This document shows, one piece after another, positions 21,657 through 29,217 of a DNA stretch of 33,342 bases (its first letter is position 1; the number at the start of each line of letters is the position of its first letter). A program made the position numbers and the translations under genes. The notes below the pieces were generated by a model. The model was not told the origin of the DNA. It saw only the letters and a list, made by a program, of their open reading frames with translations, and made no database searches. The DNA comes from Phycisphaerae bacterium (GTDB lineage: Bacteria > Planctomycetota > Phycisphaerae > Sedimentisphaerales > Anaerobacaceae), in assembly GCA_026386805.1 (NCBI GenBank), contig JAPLMX010000015.1, forward strand, positions 1 through 33,342, written 5' to 3'.

Positions 21657-22735
21657 CAGGCTCCCACGTGCAGACTGTTCTGGAGAGGATCTATGCCACC
21701 GAGGCGCCGGAGCTGGCGGACGTCGAGGCCGTTCTGCGCATCACGGACGGGGACGAGCTTGGGCGGCTGTTTGATTTTGCCAACGAGGTCAGGCGTTGGT
21801 TCGTTGGGGACGGCGTGCTGCTGCGGAGGATCGTCGAGTTCTCCAACGTCTGCCGCAATACGTGCCAGTATTGCGGGCTGAATCGAGGCAACGACCGGCT
21901 CCAGCGGTACCGGCTGACCAAAGAAGAGATCCTGGCGGCCGTCGGGAATATCCGTGCCGCCGGCATCAAAACCGTTGTGCTCCAGAGCGGCGAAGAGGAT
22001 GATCTCGACGCCGATTGGCTCCGAGAGATCGTGGAAGAGATCAAGTCCTCTCGCGACGCGGCCGTGACGCTCTGTGTCGGTGAGCGCCGCCGCGAGGAAT
22101 ATCGGTTGTGGAAAGAGGCGGGGGCCGACCGGTACTTGCTCAAGATCGAAACGTCGGACCCGGGCCTCTATGGGCAGTTGCATGCCGGCATGAGCTTCGA
22201 GAATAGGCGTAGGTGCCTGCGGGACCTGGCGGAGCTGGGCTATCAGACCGGCTCAGGCGACCTTGTCGGTCTCAAGGGCCAGACGCTCCGGCACCTGGCC
22301 GGCGACGTTCAGTTCTTCAAACAGGGCAATTTCGACATGATCAGCATCAGTCCCTTCATCCCGCACCCGCAGACCCCGCTCGCCGAGGAGCCTGCGGGCG
22401 ATCTGCTGATGACGCTGAAGATGACGGCCCTGGCGCGGATCGTCAGCCGCGACGCCCATATCCCCGCCACGACGGCGCTCGGGTCGCTGCACGGCCGGGA
22501 CGAGCGGCCCAAAGTCCTGGCCGCCGGGGCCAACGTGATCATGCCCAACTTTACCCCGGCGTCGTACCGGCGGCACTACGAGATCTACCCGAACAAACGC
22601 TGTGTGAACGAAGACGCACGAGCCTGCCCAGCCTGCCTCGAGCAAATGGTGGGGGCGATGGGCCGCTGGGTGGATTATGCGCGAGGGGATAGCTTGAAGA
22701 GGAGTTTGAAGTGCGAAGTGGGAAGTTTGAAGTGA
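21653..22735 (+). CDS. hydE: HydE, [FeFe]-hydrogenase maturation radical SAM enzyme
   Basis: 360 residues starting at a GTG that overlaps the upstream stop. Radical-SAM cluster Cys at 67, 71 and 74 (CRNTCQYC). Family landmarks: GLNRGNDRLQRYRL, TVVLQSGEEDD, LKIETSDPGLYGQLHAGMSF, GYQTGSGDLVGLKGQT, SPFIPHPQTPL and a C-terminal Cys trio at 317, 325 and 328 (CVNEDARACPAC), the site of the optional second cluster in HydE. HydE works with HydG and HydF to build the diiron subcluster of [FeFe]-hydrogenase. HydF and a hydrogenase are not in this window, and hydG is broken, so the role here may have changed. The last residues (KRSLKCEVGSLK) are encoded by an intergenic-type repeat, so the native stop was probably a little earlier. 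Confidence 0.9.
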   Translation: MTGSHVQTVLERIYATEAPELADVEAVLRITDGDELGRLFDFANEVRRWFVGDGVLLRRIVEFSNVCRNTCQYCGLNRGNDRLQRYRLTKEEILAAVGNIRAAGIKTVVLQSGEEDDLDADWLREIVEEIKSSRDAAVTLCVGERRREEYRLWKEAGADRYLLKIETSDPGLYGQLHAGMSFENRRRCLRDLAELGYQTGSGDLVGLKGQTLRHLAGDVQFFKQGNFDMISISPFIPHPQTPLAEEPAGDLLMTLKMTALARIVSRDAHIPATTALGSLHGRDERPKVLAAGANVIMPNFTPASYRRHYEIYPNKRCVNEDARACPACLEQMVGAMGRWVDYARGDSLKRSLKCEVGSLK

Positions 22736-22771
22736 GAGGCGTGGAGGCTTGAAACTTCACACTTCAAACTT
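22723..22771. repeat. AAGTTTGAAGTG inverted repeat at the hydE stop
   Basis: Perfect 12-bp arms AAGTTTGAAGTG (22723-22734) and CACTTCAAACTT (22760-22771) lie within a longer field of GAAGTG/TTGAAG words from about 22695. The hydE TGA (22733-22735) is at the end of the left arm. The family resembles the GGGAAGTG repeat at 23191-23288. Confidence 0.7.
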
Positions 22772-22800
22772 GAAACTACTGAATGAAGGAGAAATGGACG

Positions 22801-23187
22801 ATGGCGAAAAAGGTGCTGATGATTGACGATGATCCGGAGTTTGTCGAGGCGATTTCGAACCTGCTCGACGCCAAGGGCTACGACGTCCACACGGCCTCCA
22901 ACGGCAAGGAAGGCGTCGAGAAGGCCAAGGCCGAGAACCCGGACATCATTCTGCTCGACGTGATGATGACGACCAAGGACGAGGGGTTCAACGTGGCCCA
23001 GGAGCTGCACGGCCACGAGACGCTCAAGGACACGCCCATCATCATGATGACCGGGATTCGGCGGGAGATGAACCTGCCGTTCGGCTTCGAGCCGGACGAG
23101 ACGTGGCTGCCCGTCAAGAGAGTGCTGGAGAAGCCCGTGAAGCCGGAGGTCCTGCTCTCGGCCATCTCCGAGAACATCAGAAGATGA
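22801..23187 (+). CDS. Stand-alone response-regulator receiver protein
   Basis: 128 residues from the ATG at 22801 (GGAG nine bases upstream; an in-frame ATG at 22783 is less well placed). It is a single receiver domain: acidic pocket DDD at 9-11, phosphoacceptor Asp 53 (IILLDVMM), switch Thr in IIMMTGI and conserved Lys in LEKPVKP. No output domain is attached, so it must act by protein contact, as CheY/Spo0F-type proteins do. The partner kinase is not in the window. An insertion-like MTTKDEGFNVAQEL segment after the Asp gives a longer loop than in CheY. It follows hydE by 65 bases and may share its transcript. Confidence 0.9.
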   Translation: MAKKVLMIDDDPEFVEAISNLLDAKGYDVHTASNGKEGVEKAKAENPDIILLDVMMTTKDEGFNVAQELHGHETLKDTPIIMMTGIRREMNLPFGFEPDETWLPVKRVLEKPVKPEVLLSAISENIRR

Positions 23188-23190
23188 GTG

Positions 23191-23288
23191 GGAAGTGGGA
23201 AGTGGGAAGTGTGATTTTTGATTGAAGAAGACTCGCGAATCCCAATCAAAAATCAACAAGCAAACATCAAACATCCCACTTCCCACTT
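23191..23288. repeat. GGGAAGT tandem words and nested inverted repeat
   Basis: Three tandem GGGAAGT units (23190-23210) face TCCCACTTCCCACTT (23274-23288), and inside them are perfect 13-bp arms TGATTTTTGATTG (23212-23224) and CAATCAAAAATCA (23243-23255). It starts two bases after the receiver gene's stop, so a transcript would fold into a long two-part hairpin there. Confidence 0.8.
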
Positions 23289-23339
23289 GACACTCCCGCT
23301 TCGCACTTTTGACCTTTTGACTTCTTCTCCAGATTACCC

Positions 23340-23406
23340 TTGACGGTTTGCGGTAGAGTCGTTCTATTAACAGCCAAGCCCGAAGGGGCTGTGGACGTTT
23401 GGCTGT
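23340..23406 (+). promoter_or_regulatory. Possible promoter and structured leader of the Pal-like gene
   Basis: TTGACG at 23340-23345 is followed about 17-19 bases later by TCTATTAA, a fair -35/-10 pair. Directly after it, ACAGCCAA (23370-23377) and TTGGCTGT (23399-23406) form an 8-bp stem holding an inner GCCC-GAAG-GGGC hairpin. The start codon is 83 bases further on. No known riboswitch is recognised. Confidence 0.4.
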
Positions 23407-23488
23407 ATGAGGTCCTGAGCGATCTGCTCAATTCTTATATCTTATAGGACACACAAAAGGATTGGTCGTTCTTGGAAAGGATTCGGCA

Positions 23489-24265
23489 ATGCGGAGTGTC
23501 AAGCTTTCAACCGTTCTAATCGTGCTCGGTCTATCGGCGGGGATGGCGTTCATCGTGGGCTGCGAACAGTCGGATCTGCAGACTCAGAACCAGTCCCAGC
23601 AGAAGCGGATCTCCGATCTGGAGAGCCAGTTGCAGGCGTCCCAGTTGCAGCTCGATCAGCTCAAGAGAAAGCTCGAAGCGGCGGAGGCCACCGGCGGGGT
23701 CGAGGTTGAGACGCTCCGCCAGAAGGTGGCGGCCCTGGAAGAGGACGTCGCCAAGAAAACCGCCTTGATCAAGTCCATGCAGGACCGCCTGATGGGGGGC
23801 TCGCCGCTGCCCGTCGAGTTGAACACAGCGCTGGAGGACTTCGCCAAAGGCAGTGACTTGGTCGAGTACGATGCCAGCCGCGGCATGGTCAAGTTCAAGA
23901 GCGACCTGCTCTTTGACAAGGGCAGCGACGCCGTGGCGCCGCAGGCCGCCGAGGCCATCAAGACCCTGTGTGGGATCCTCAATGGCGAGCAGGCCAAGAA
24001 GTTCGATATCATCATTGCGGGCCATACCGACGATATCCCCATCCAGAAACCGGAGACGCGGGCCGTGCATCCTACGAATCGCGCCCTGTCGTCGCATCGG
24101 GCGATTTCCGTCGTGGAGCAGATGGAGAAGAGCGGGGTCGAGCCGAAGCGCCTGAGCACGCGTGGCTTCGGCGAGTACCGGCCGCTCGAGCCGAACGCCC
24201 CGAACAAGAAAGGCAATCCCAAGAACCGCCGCGTCGAGATCTACATCGTCCCGGCGGGCGCATAG
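23489..24265 (+). CDS. Pal/OmpA-like peptidoglycan-associated lipoprotein
   Basis: 258 residues from the ATG at 23489 (AAAGG eight bases upstream). Lipoprotein signal with lipobox IVGC and acylated Cys at residue 25. Residues about 30-105 form a coiled coil (QQKRISDLESQLQASQLQLD; DQLKRKLEAAEA; VAALEEDVAKK). Residues about 135-255 are an OmpA C-terminal domain: VKFKSDLLFDKGSDAV, IIIAGHTDDIPIQ, LSSHRAISVVEQM, RLSTRGFGEYRPL and NRRVEIYI. The conserved NxxLSxxRA-type signature appears as TNRALSSHRA. Such proteins tether the outer membrane to peptidoglycan. An intrinsic terminator lies 120 bases downstream. Confidence 0.92.
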   Translation: MRSVKLSTVLIVLGLSAGMAFIVGCEQSDLQTQNQSQQKRISDLESQLQASQLQLDQLKRKLEAAEATGGVEVETLRQKVAALEEDVAKKTALIKSMQDRLMGGSPLPVELNTALEDFAKGSDLVEYDASRGMVKFKSDLLFDKGSDAVAPQAAEAIKTLCGILNGEQAKKFDIIIAGHTDDIPIQKPETRAVHPTNRALSSHRAISVVEQMEKSGVEPKRLSTRGFGEYRPLEPNAPNKKGNPKNRRVEIYIVPAGA

Positions 24266-24300
24266 GGTTCCCCCACACGAGCCGTCGCGTTTGGGGTCCC
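24265..24300. repeat. Palindromic element, worn copy at the Pal stop codon
   Basis: GGGTTCCCCC at the left and TCGCGTTTGGGGTCCC at the right match the ends of the elements at 17317-17353 and 29166-29204, although the centre is diverged. The first G is also the last base of the TAG stop of the Pal-like gene. Confidence 0.6.
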
Positions 24301-24386
24301 GGTCTCCTGGCGGCTCCGCGCGACACGGGCGCGACAACCACCCGCATTTCGCATCTGGACAACTCGATCGCACTCAGACGCACACC

Positions 24387-24416
24387 AAGGCTGCGAGCCT
24401 CTCTCGCAGCCTTTTT
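24387..24416 (+). terminator. Intrinsic terminator of the Pal-like gene
   Basis: GGCTGCGAG (24389-24397), 5-nt loop CCTCT, CTCGCAGCC (24403-24411), then TTTTT; the two A residues before the stem can pair with the first T residues. This is the clearest rho-independent terminator in the window. Confidence 0.9.
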
Positions 24417-24448
24417 CATCAACGGCCCGGTAGAAAGCTAAGAAGGAA

Positions 24449-24785
24449 AGCCACAGAGGTCACAGAGGAACACAGAGAAGAGGGAAGGCAGGAAGGAAAA
24501 GGGGCGTTCCGACGTTCTTACCTTTCTGCACGGCAAAGGTGCAACATCTTGTTATTTTGACAAGCATCTTTGTGTCTCACCCAAAGCGGCTGAGGTGCAA
24601 AGTAGGGCGAGCGTCCCCGCTCGCCTAAAGAAGTCGTGCGGGGACGCACGATCTACTTCCTCGCGGTTGCCCTTTGTGTCTTCGTGGCTTTGTGTGAGGG
24701 GATTTTGGTTGCGGCGGAGCGGAGCGAAGCCGCGCTGCGTTCTTATCTTTCTTTCTTCTCTGTGTTCTCTGTGCCCTCTGTGGCT
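24449..24785. repeat. Inverted CACAGAG-type repeats enclosing a repeat nest
   Basis: The left arm at 24449-24481 (beginning AGCCACAGAGG) and the right arm at 24754-24785 are almost exact reverse complements over about 32 bases: CCACAGAGG, CACAGAG, AACACAGAGAAGA. Between them are a cloverleaf repeat copy and CTTTGTGTC/CTTCGTGGC words. I see no gene between 24417 and 24936; apart from these repeats nothing is recognised there. Confidence 0.75.
24600..24658. repeat. Cloverleaf-like palindromic repeat, copy 2
   Basis: Outer stem AAGTAG (24600-24605) / CTACTT (24653-24658), hairpin GGCGAGCG/CGCTCGCC with loop TCCC (24606-24625) and hairpin CGTGCG/CGCACG with loop GGGA (24635-24650). It is the same plan as 13055-13113 with compensatory change in the outer stem. 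Confidence 0.8.
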
Positions 24786-24936
24786 AAAACCACGGTTTAG
24801 CCTTATAGCGGATCATTGTTTTTCATACGTGTCTATTGCGCCTCCTGTATACGCAGCGTGCGTCACGCGGCCGGGGGCCGAAGAATTCCTGTCACATTTC
24901 TCCTTGCCGGGTTTCTTTTAAGGAGAAGAGGTTACA

Positions 24937-27900
24937 ATGGTCCTGGTTTGCGACGGGGGACTTGCGATGTTCGAGAGATCGAAGAACGACATCGAATTGC
25001 TGCGGGCCAGTCTCAACGGCAGCCCGAAGGCGTTCGGGGTCCTCGTGGACCGGTATCAATCCCTGATCTGTGCCATCACCTACAGCGCGACCGGCAGCGT
25101 GGAGCGCAGCGAAGAGCTGGCCCAGGAGGCCTTTCTGCGGGCCTGGAAGAGTCTCGGTCAGCTCCAGGACATGAGCAAGTTCCGGGTGTGGCTGTGCCGC
25201 ATCGCGCGAAGCACGGTGCAGAACTGGTTCCGCGACCGCAATCGCGACGTCATCGGCCGGGCGGCCCCTCTCGACTGGGCCGCGGACAAAGCATCGGACG
25301 AATCCGGACCTGAAGAGGCAGCCATGATCCAGGAACAACAAGCGGTCGTCAGCCAGGCCCTGGCCGAGATCCCGGAGTCTCTGCGGGAGCCCTTGGTGCT
25401 TTTTTACCGCGAGCAGAAGTCCATCCGGGAGGTGGCGGAGCAATTCAGCCTCACCGAGAACGCGGCCCGGCAGCGCATCTCCTGCGGGCGCAGCCTGCTT
25501 CGCAAGCAGGTGGCCCATGTCGTGGAATCCACCCTCGCCCGCAGCCGGCCGGGAAAGGCGTTCACCGCCGCCGTGGTTGCGTGCATTGCGGGCACGGTGG
25601 TCAAGAGCTCCGCGGCGGTTGCGGCCGTGGGGGCGGCGCACGCGGCCGCGGCGGCCGGCAAGTCGGTCGGCCTCGTCTCGCTTCTGTCGGGTGCCACGGC
25701 CAAGATGGCGGCGGTGGCGGCCGGCCTGGCGCTTGTCACCGGCGGCCTTCTCGCCTACCGGCAGCTCGCGAAGGCCACGGAACCCGCCGGTCGAACCTTC
25801 ACGATGGCAGTGGTCTCTCCGGAACTCGTGGCGGAGGACCGCCCAAGCACGTCGGTGGCGACGAGGGGTGCCATCCTGGACGCGATACCGGTGGCCGAAA
25901 ATGTTCCCGTCTCGCCCGCAACGCCCGCGCCCGCGCCGGTAGTGGGCGAGACCCTGGCCGCACGCACGCGTGTCCGGCAGGACCTGGCCGCCCAGACTGC
26001 TCCCAAACCGTTTGAGTTTCAGCCCCGGGGCGTGCTCAGCGGTCTGGTCACCGATGCCCAGACGGGCGAGCCCGTCCGGGATGCTCTCGTGCAGATCACG
26101 ATGGGCCGGGTCTACCACGCCCGGACCGACCCGAACGGCTTCTACAGCCTCGAGACCATTCCGCAGGCCGGCAACGCCTCCGTGACTGTGGACTCGAAGG
26201 AGTACGTGGGAGTCTCGCGCCAGGACCCGAGCCCGGTAGTGATTCATCTAAGTCCGGACCGGCAGACCGTGCAGCATTTCCCATTGCGGCGGGCTTGCCT
26301 GGTGGATGTGCGGGTCGTGGACGCCCACGGCGTCGGCATCAAGGACGCCTACGTTGCCGCCGCGTCTCTGGCCGATCAGTACGGGCGAGCCGTGAGCTAC
26401 TTCAGCGACTATCGCCCCACCGATCCGAATGGCTACGTCCTGCTCGGTGGTCTTCCGCCCTCCCGGAGCGATTATCTGGTCACCGCGTGGCACACCGTCG
26501 AAATCGGCGTGGAGAAACGCGGCAGCATCTCGTGGACCCGCACCGAGTACGATTATGCCCCGGCCCGGGCCGTCGTTTCCCTGACGGACCCGAACGTCGT
26601 CTCGCAGGTGCAGATCGTGCTGGCCCGCGGCCCGGAGGTGCAGGGTTTCGTCCAGTACGCCGACGGTGTGCCGGTCCAGGGCGTCGAGGTCGCCGCCACG
26701 CCGGTCTGGTGGCACTCGACTCACATCGGGCCGACGTGCAAGGTGGATGAGAAGGGGATGTTCACGCTGAAGCAGATCGTCCCCGGGGCCTACAATATCG
26801 ACCTGTACACACCTTTCGGGGACTCCGGCAGCACGAGCCGGACGCTGATGCAGACCCAGCTTCCGCCGGCGAATGACGAGCCCCTGATCCTTCGACTGGA
26901 CCGGCCGTCGCCGCAGGCGCTGGTGACTATCAGCGGCACGGTGGTGTTCCGGGGAGAAAAGAAGCCGGGCTACCTCCACATCGAGGCGTATCCCTCCTCC
27001 TCCGGCGTTCCGAGCGCTCGTGGGGACGTCAAACGCAAGGCGAACGGCGAGATTGACGACACGTTCACGGTCGAGGGCCTGGAGCCGGGGACGTACACGC
27101 TGGAGTTCTCCGGCGAGGACCTCGAAGACGTCCGCGTGCCCAACGTGACCGCGCCGAAGTCGGACCTCCAGGTCGAGATGGTGTACGCGCTCCGGCCCAA
27201 GCTCACGGGCACCGTGGTGGACGCCCGGACCGGCGCTGCGGTGAAGGACGTGCAGGTGCGGGCCCGGATGCTCCGCCCGCTGCGCGGCAACCGCTATGCT
27301 CAGCCGAGCCGATGGACTCACGCTGCCAACGAGCAGGGGAGTTTCAGCGTCGATACCGTCGGGCCGGGGATCTACCAGGTGCAGGCGCGCGCCGACGGCT
27401 ACGCCCCGGGCTGGAGTGAAGAGATCAATACGGACCAGACTCGGCAGGCAGTCATCGCGCTGTCCGTCGGCGGGGCGGTGACGGGGCGGGTGCTCGACGA
27501 AAAGGGCCGGCCGCTCGACCGAGCGAAGGTGATCCCGCTGTCCAGCGCCGGGGTGCGGACCGGAGGCGCGTTCCTGTCCGAGGATGGCGCGGTGGAGACG
27601 GTCGCCGGCGCGTTCACGCTGAACCATCTGCCGGCTGGGACCGAGACGCTCAAGATCGTGCACCCGGACCATGCGCCGGCGGTCGTGGAGGAGATCCAGG
27701 TGCTCGAAGGCCAGACGACGGAGGGTGTGGTGGTCGCTTTGGCCGAGGGTGGCACGGTCGAGGGCTACGTGTACGACGACCGTGGCGTCGCGCTGGCCGG
27801 GGAGGGCATCTACGTCCAGGATGAGCCCGGCGACTTCGGGAGCGAGGAAGAGGCGGCGCGGCGCTTGGGCACGGCCGTCACGGACGCCAACGGCTTCTAT

Positions 27901-29085
27901 CGCGTGGCGCACCTGCCGGCGCAATTGTGCTATCTGAAACGGGCCAACGCGTGGAAAGGCGTGGGGGTCGTGCGCCGGGCGGTCGTCCCGCAGGACGCGC
28001 GGACAACGCGGCTGGATTTTGGCGGCACGCCGGTCGTCCGTGGGACCGTTGTCATTGACGGGACCCCGCTGGCCAAGAGCCGGATCGTGCTAAGCTCCAC
28101 CGACTCGGCCCGCCCCGGGGTCCAGGTGTGTCGCGCTGTGACGGATGAGCGCGGCGGGTTCGTCTTCCCCGGCGTGGCGCCGGGAGCCTACGTCATCTAC
28201 CGCGACCCGAGCGGAATGTCGGGTTCCTTGCAGAACATCGCGACGGTCCACGTCAGCGGTGCGAACGTCGATCTCGGCGTCATCCCGCGTTCCTCCTCGA
28301 AACTGGTTGTGACTGTCAGCGGTGCCGAGGCGTCACAGCCGGGAGAGATTTCCGGGGTCCTGCTGATGGAACGCGGCAGAGTCTTCACGACGGTGGGCAG
28401 CACGGATACGCCTGCGCAGGCGGGAGGGCCCTGGATTCTCCCGGAGGTCGAACCGGGCTCGTATACCCTCGCCGTAGTCCGCCGGGACCGCCTCCAATGG
28501 CGAAAGGACGTTGATTTGGAGGCCGACCGGCGCCAATGGGAAGTCTCGCTGGACGTGCCGAATGCGAAGGGCCGCCTGTCGGGGCACGTCAATAATGGCG
28601 GCACGAGGCAGCCGCTGGCGCTGTGGCGTGAATCGCGCGATCTTCTGGGGACGGTCTGGCCGGGACAGGACGGCGTCTACAGCGTCGAGAACCTTCCGGC
28701 GGGCCGGTATTTTGTGGGCGACTACTCGTGCTTTCTGTACGGAGCGCCGCCGACCACCGAGTTTCTTCTGGGCGAGAGCGAGAGCAAGGTGCTCGATCTG
28801 GACCTGTCGGAGCCGTCCGGCAAGACCGCCATTCTGGTCGTCCATGTGGCCGATGAGTTCGGACGAACGCCTGCCGGCGTACGCGTCTGGCTGGCGGGAC
28901 CGGCGGGCACCGTCGAGCCTATCACGGCTGAGGCTGGTCTGTGCTTCACCGTGGTGTCCGGCGGGTACACCCTGCACGCCCAGGCCCCCGGCTACGGCGG
29001 GACGCAGAGAGAAGTCACGCTCAAGCCGTATGACGGGGAGGCCGGCTCGCCGCAGCGGATCACCGTCTGCCTGGAACCCAGGTGA
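24937..29085 (+). CDS. Giant ECF sigma factor fused to extracytoplasmic beta-sandwich array
   Basis: 1382 residues from the ATG at 24937 (GGAG eleven bases upstream); the ATG at 24967 (MFERSKND) is the more usual ECF start and has GGGGG upstream. Sigma region 2 lies at about 32-105 (LVDRYQSLICAITYSA, SEELAQEAFLRAWKSL, RVWLCRIARSTVQNWFRD) and region 4 at about 141-192 (IPESLREPLVLFYREQKSI, EVAEQFSLTENAARQRI). An Ala-rich hydrophobic stretch at 208-245 and a membrane helix at 256-275 follow. From about 365 to the end there are nine or so carboxypeptidase-regulatory-like/CNA-B-type domains (signature GxVxDxxTGxPVxxAxV, then DxxGxFxLxxxxPGxYxL), for example starting near 365, 566, 661, 753, 845, 939, 1031 and 1298. 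The sigma part is therefore cytoplasmic and the 1100-residue rod presumably outside. No anti-sigma gene is adjacent. Confidence 0.88.
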   Translation: MVLVCDGGLAMFERSKNDIELLRASLNGSPKAFGVLVDRYQSLICAITYSATGSVERSEELAQEAFLRAWKSLGQLQDMSKFRVWLCRIARSTVQNWFRDRNRDVIGRAAPLDWAADKASDESGPEEAAMIQEQQAVVSQALAEIPESLREPLVLFYREQKSIREVAEQFSLTENAARQRISCGRSLLRKQVAHVVESTLARSRPGKAFTAAVVACIAGTVVKSSAAVAAVGAAHAAAAAGKSVGLVSLLSGATAKMAAVAAGLALVTGGLLAYRQLAKATEPAGRTFTMAVVSPELVAEDRPSTSVATRGAILDAIPVAENVPVSPATPAPAPVVGETLAARTRVRQDLAAQTAPKPFEFQPRGVLSGLVTDAQTGEPVRDALVQITMGRVYHARTDPNGFYSLETIPQAGNASVTVDSKEYVGVSRQDPSPVVIHLSPDRQTVQHFPLRRACLVDVRVVDAHGVGIKDAYVAAASLADQYGRAVSYFSDYRPTDPNGYVLLGGLPPSRSDYLVTAWHTVEIGVEKRGSISWTRTEYDYAPARAVVSLTDPNVVSQVQIVLARGPEVQGFVQYADGVPVQGVEVAATPVWWHSTHIGPTCKVDEKGMFTLKQIVPGAYNIDLYTPFGDSGSTSRTLMQTQLPPANDEPLILRLDRPSPQALVTISGTVVFRGEKKPGYLHIEAYPSSSGVPSARGDVKRKANGEIDDTFTVEGLEPGTYTLEFSGEDLEDVRVPNVTAPKSDLQVEMVYALRPKLTGTVVDARTGAAVKDVQVRARMLRPLRGNRYAQPSRWTHAANEQGSFSVDTVGPGIYQVQARADGYAPGWSEEINTDQTRQAVIALSVGGAVTGRVLDEKGRPLDRAKVIPLSSAGVRTGGAFLSEDGAVETVAGAFTLNHLPAGTETLKIVHPDHAPAVVEEIQVLEGQTTEGVVVALAEGGTVEGYVYDDRGVALAGEGIYVQDEPGDFGSEEEAARRLGTAVTDANGFYRVAHLPAQLCYLKRANAWKGVGVVRRAVVPQDARTTRLDFGGTPVVRGTVVIDGTPLAKSRIVLSSTDSARPGVQVCRAVTDERGGFVFPGVAPGAYVIYRDPSGMSGSLQNIATVHVSGANVDLGVIPRSSSKLVVTVSGAEASQPGEISGVLLMERGRVFTTVGSTDTPAQAGGPWILPEVEPGSYTLAVVRRDRLQWRKDVDLEADRRQWEVSLDVPNAKGRLSGHVNNGGTRQPLALWRESRDLLGTVWPGQDGVYSVENLPAGRYFVGDYSCFLYGAPPTTEFLLGESESKVLDLDLSEPSGKTAILVVHVADEFGRTPAGVRVWLAGPAGTVEPITAEAGLCFTVVSGGYTLHAQAPGYGGTQREVTLKPYDGEAGSPQRITVCLEPR

Positions 29086-29165
29086 GGCCACGGTCCAACA
29101 AGTCCGGCCGTGCCACCCGGAGTGTCACCCCTCCGGCCATCCAAAGAAACGCCTTACGGCGTCAC

Positions 29166-29204
29166 GGGGCCCCCCAACGCGAAATTCCGCGTTTGGGGAA
29201 CCCC
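29166..29204. repeat. Palindromic element downstream of the sigma fusion
   Basis: CCCCAACGCG (29172-29181) against CGCGTTTGGGG (29188-29198), with outer GGGG and AACCCC. On the minus strand it reads GGGGTTCCCC, CGCG, ATTTCGCG, TTGGGG in the same order as the LRR-B insertion. It lies between two convergent genes. Confidence 0.8.
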
Positions 29205-29217
29205 ACCACGAACGCGG

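Noticed and set aside
23191..23288. GGGAAGT array as a CRISPR array
   Set aside because: Units are 7 bp and directly tandem, with no spacers or cas genes nearby.
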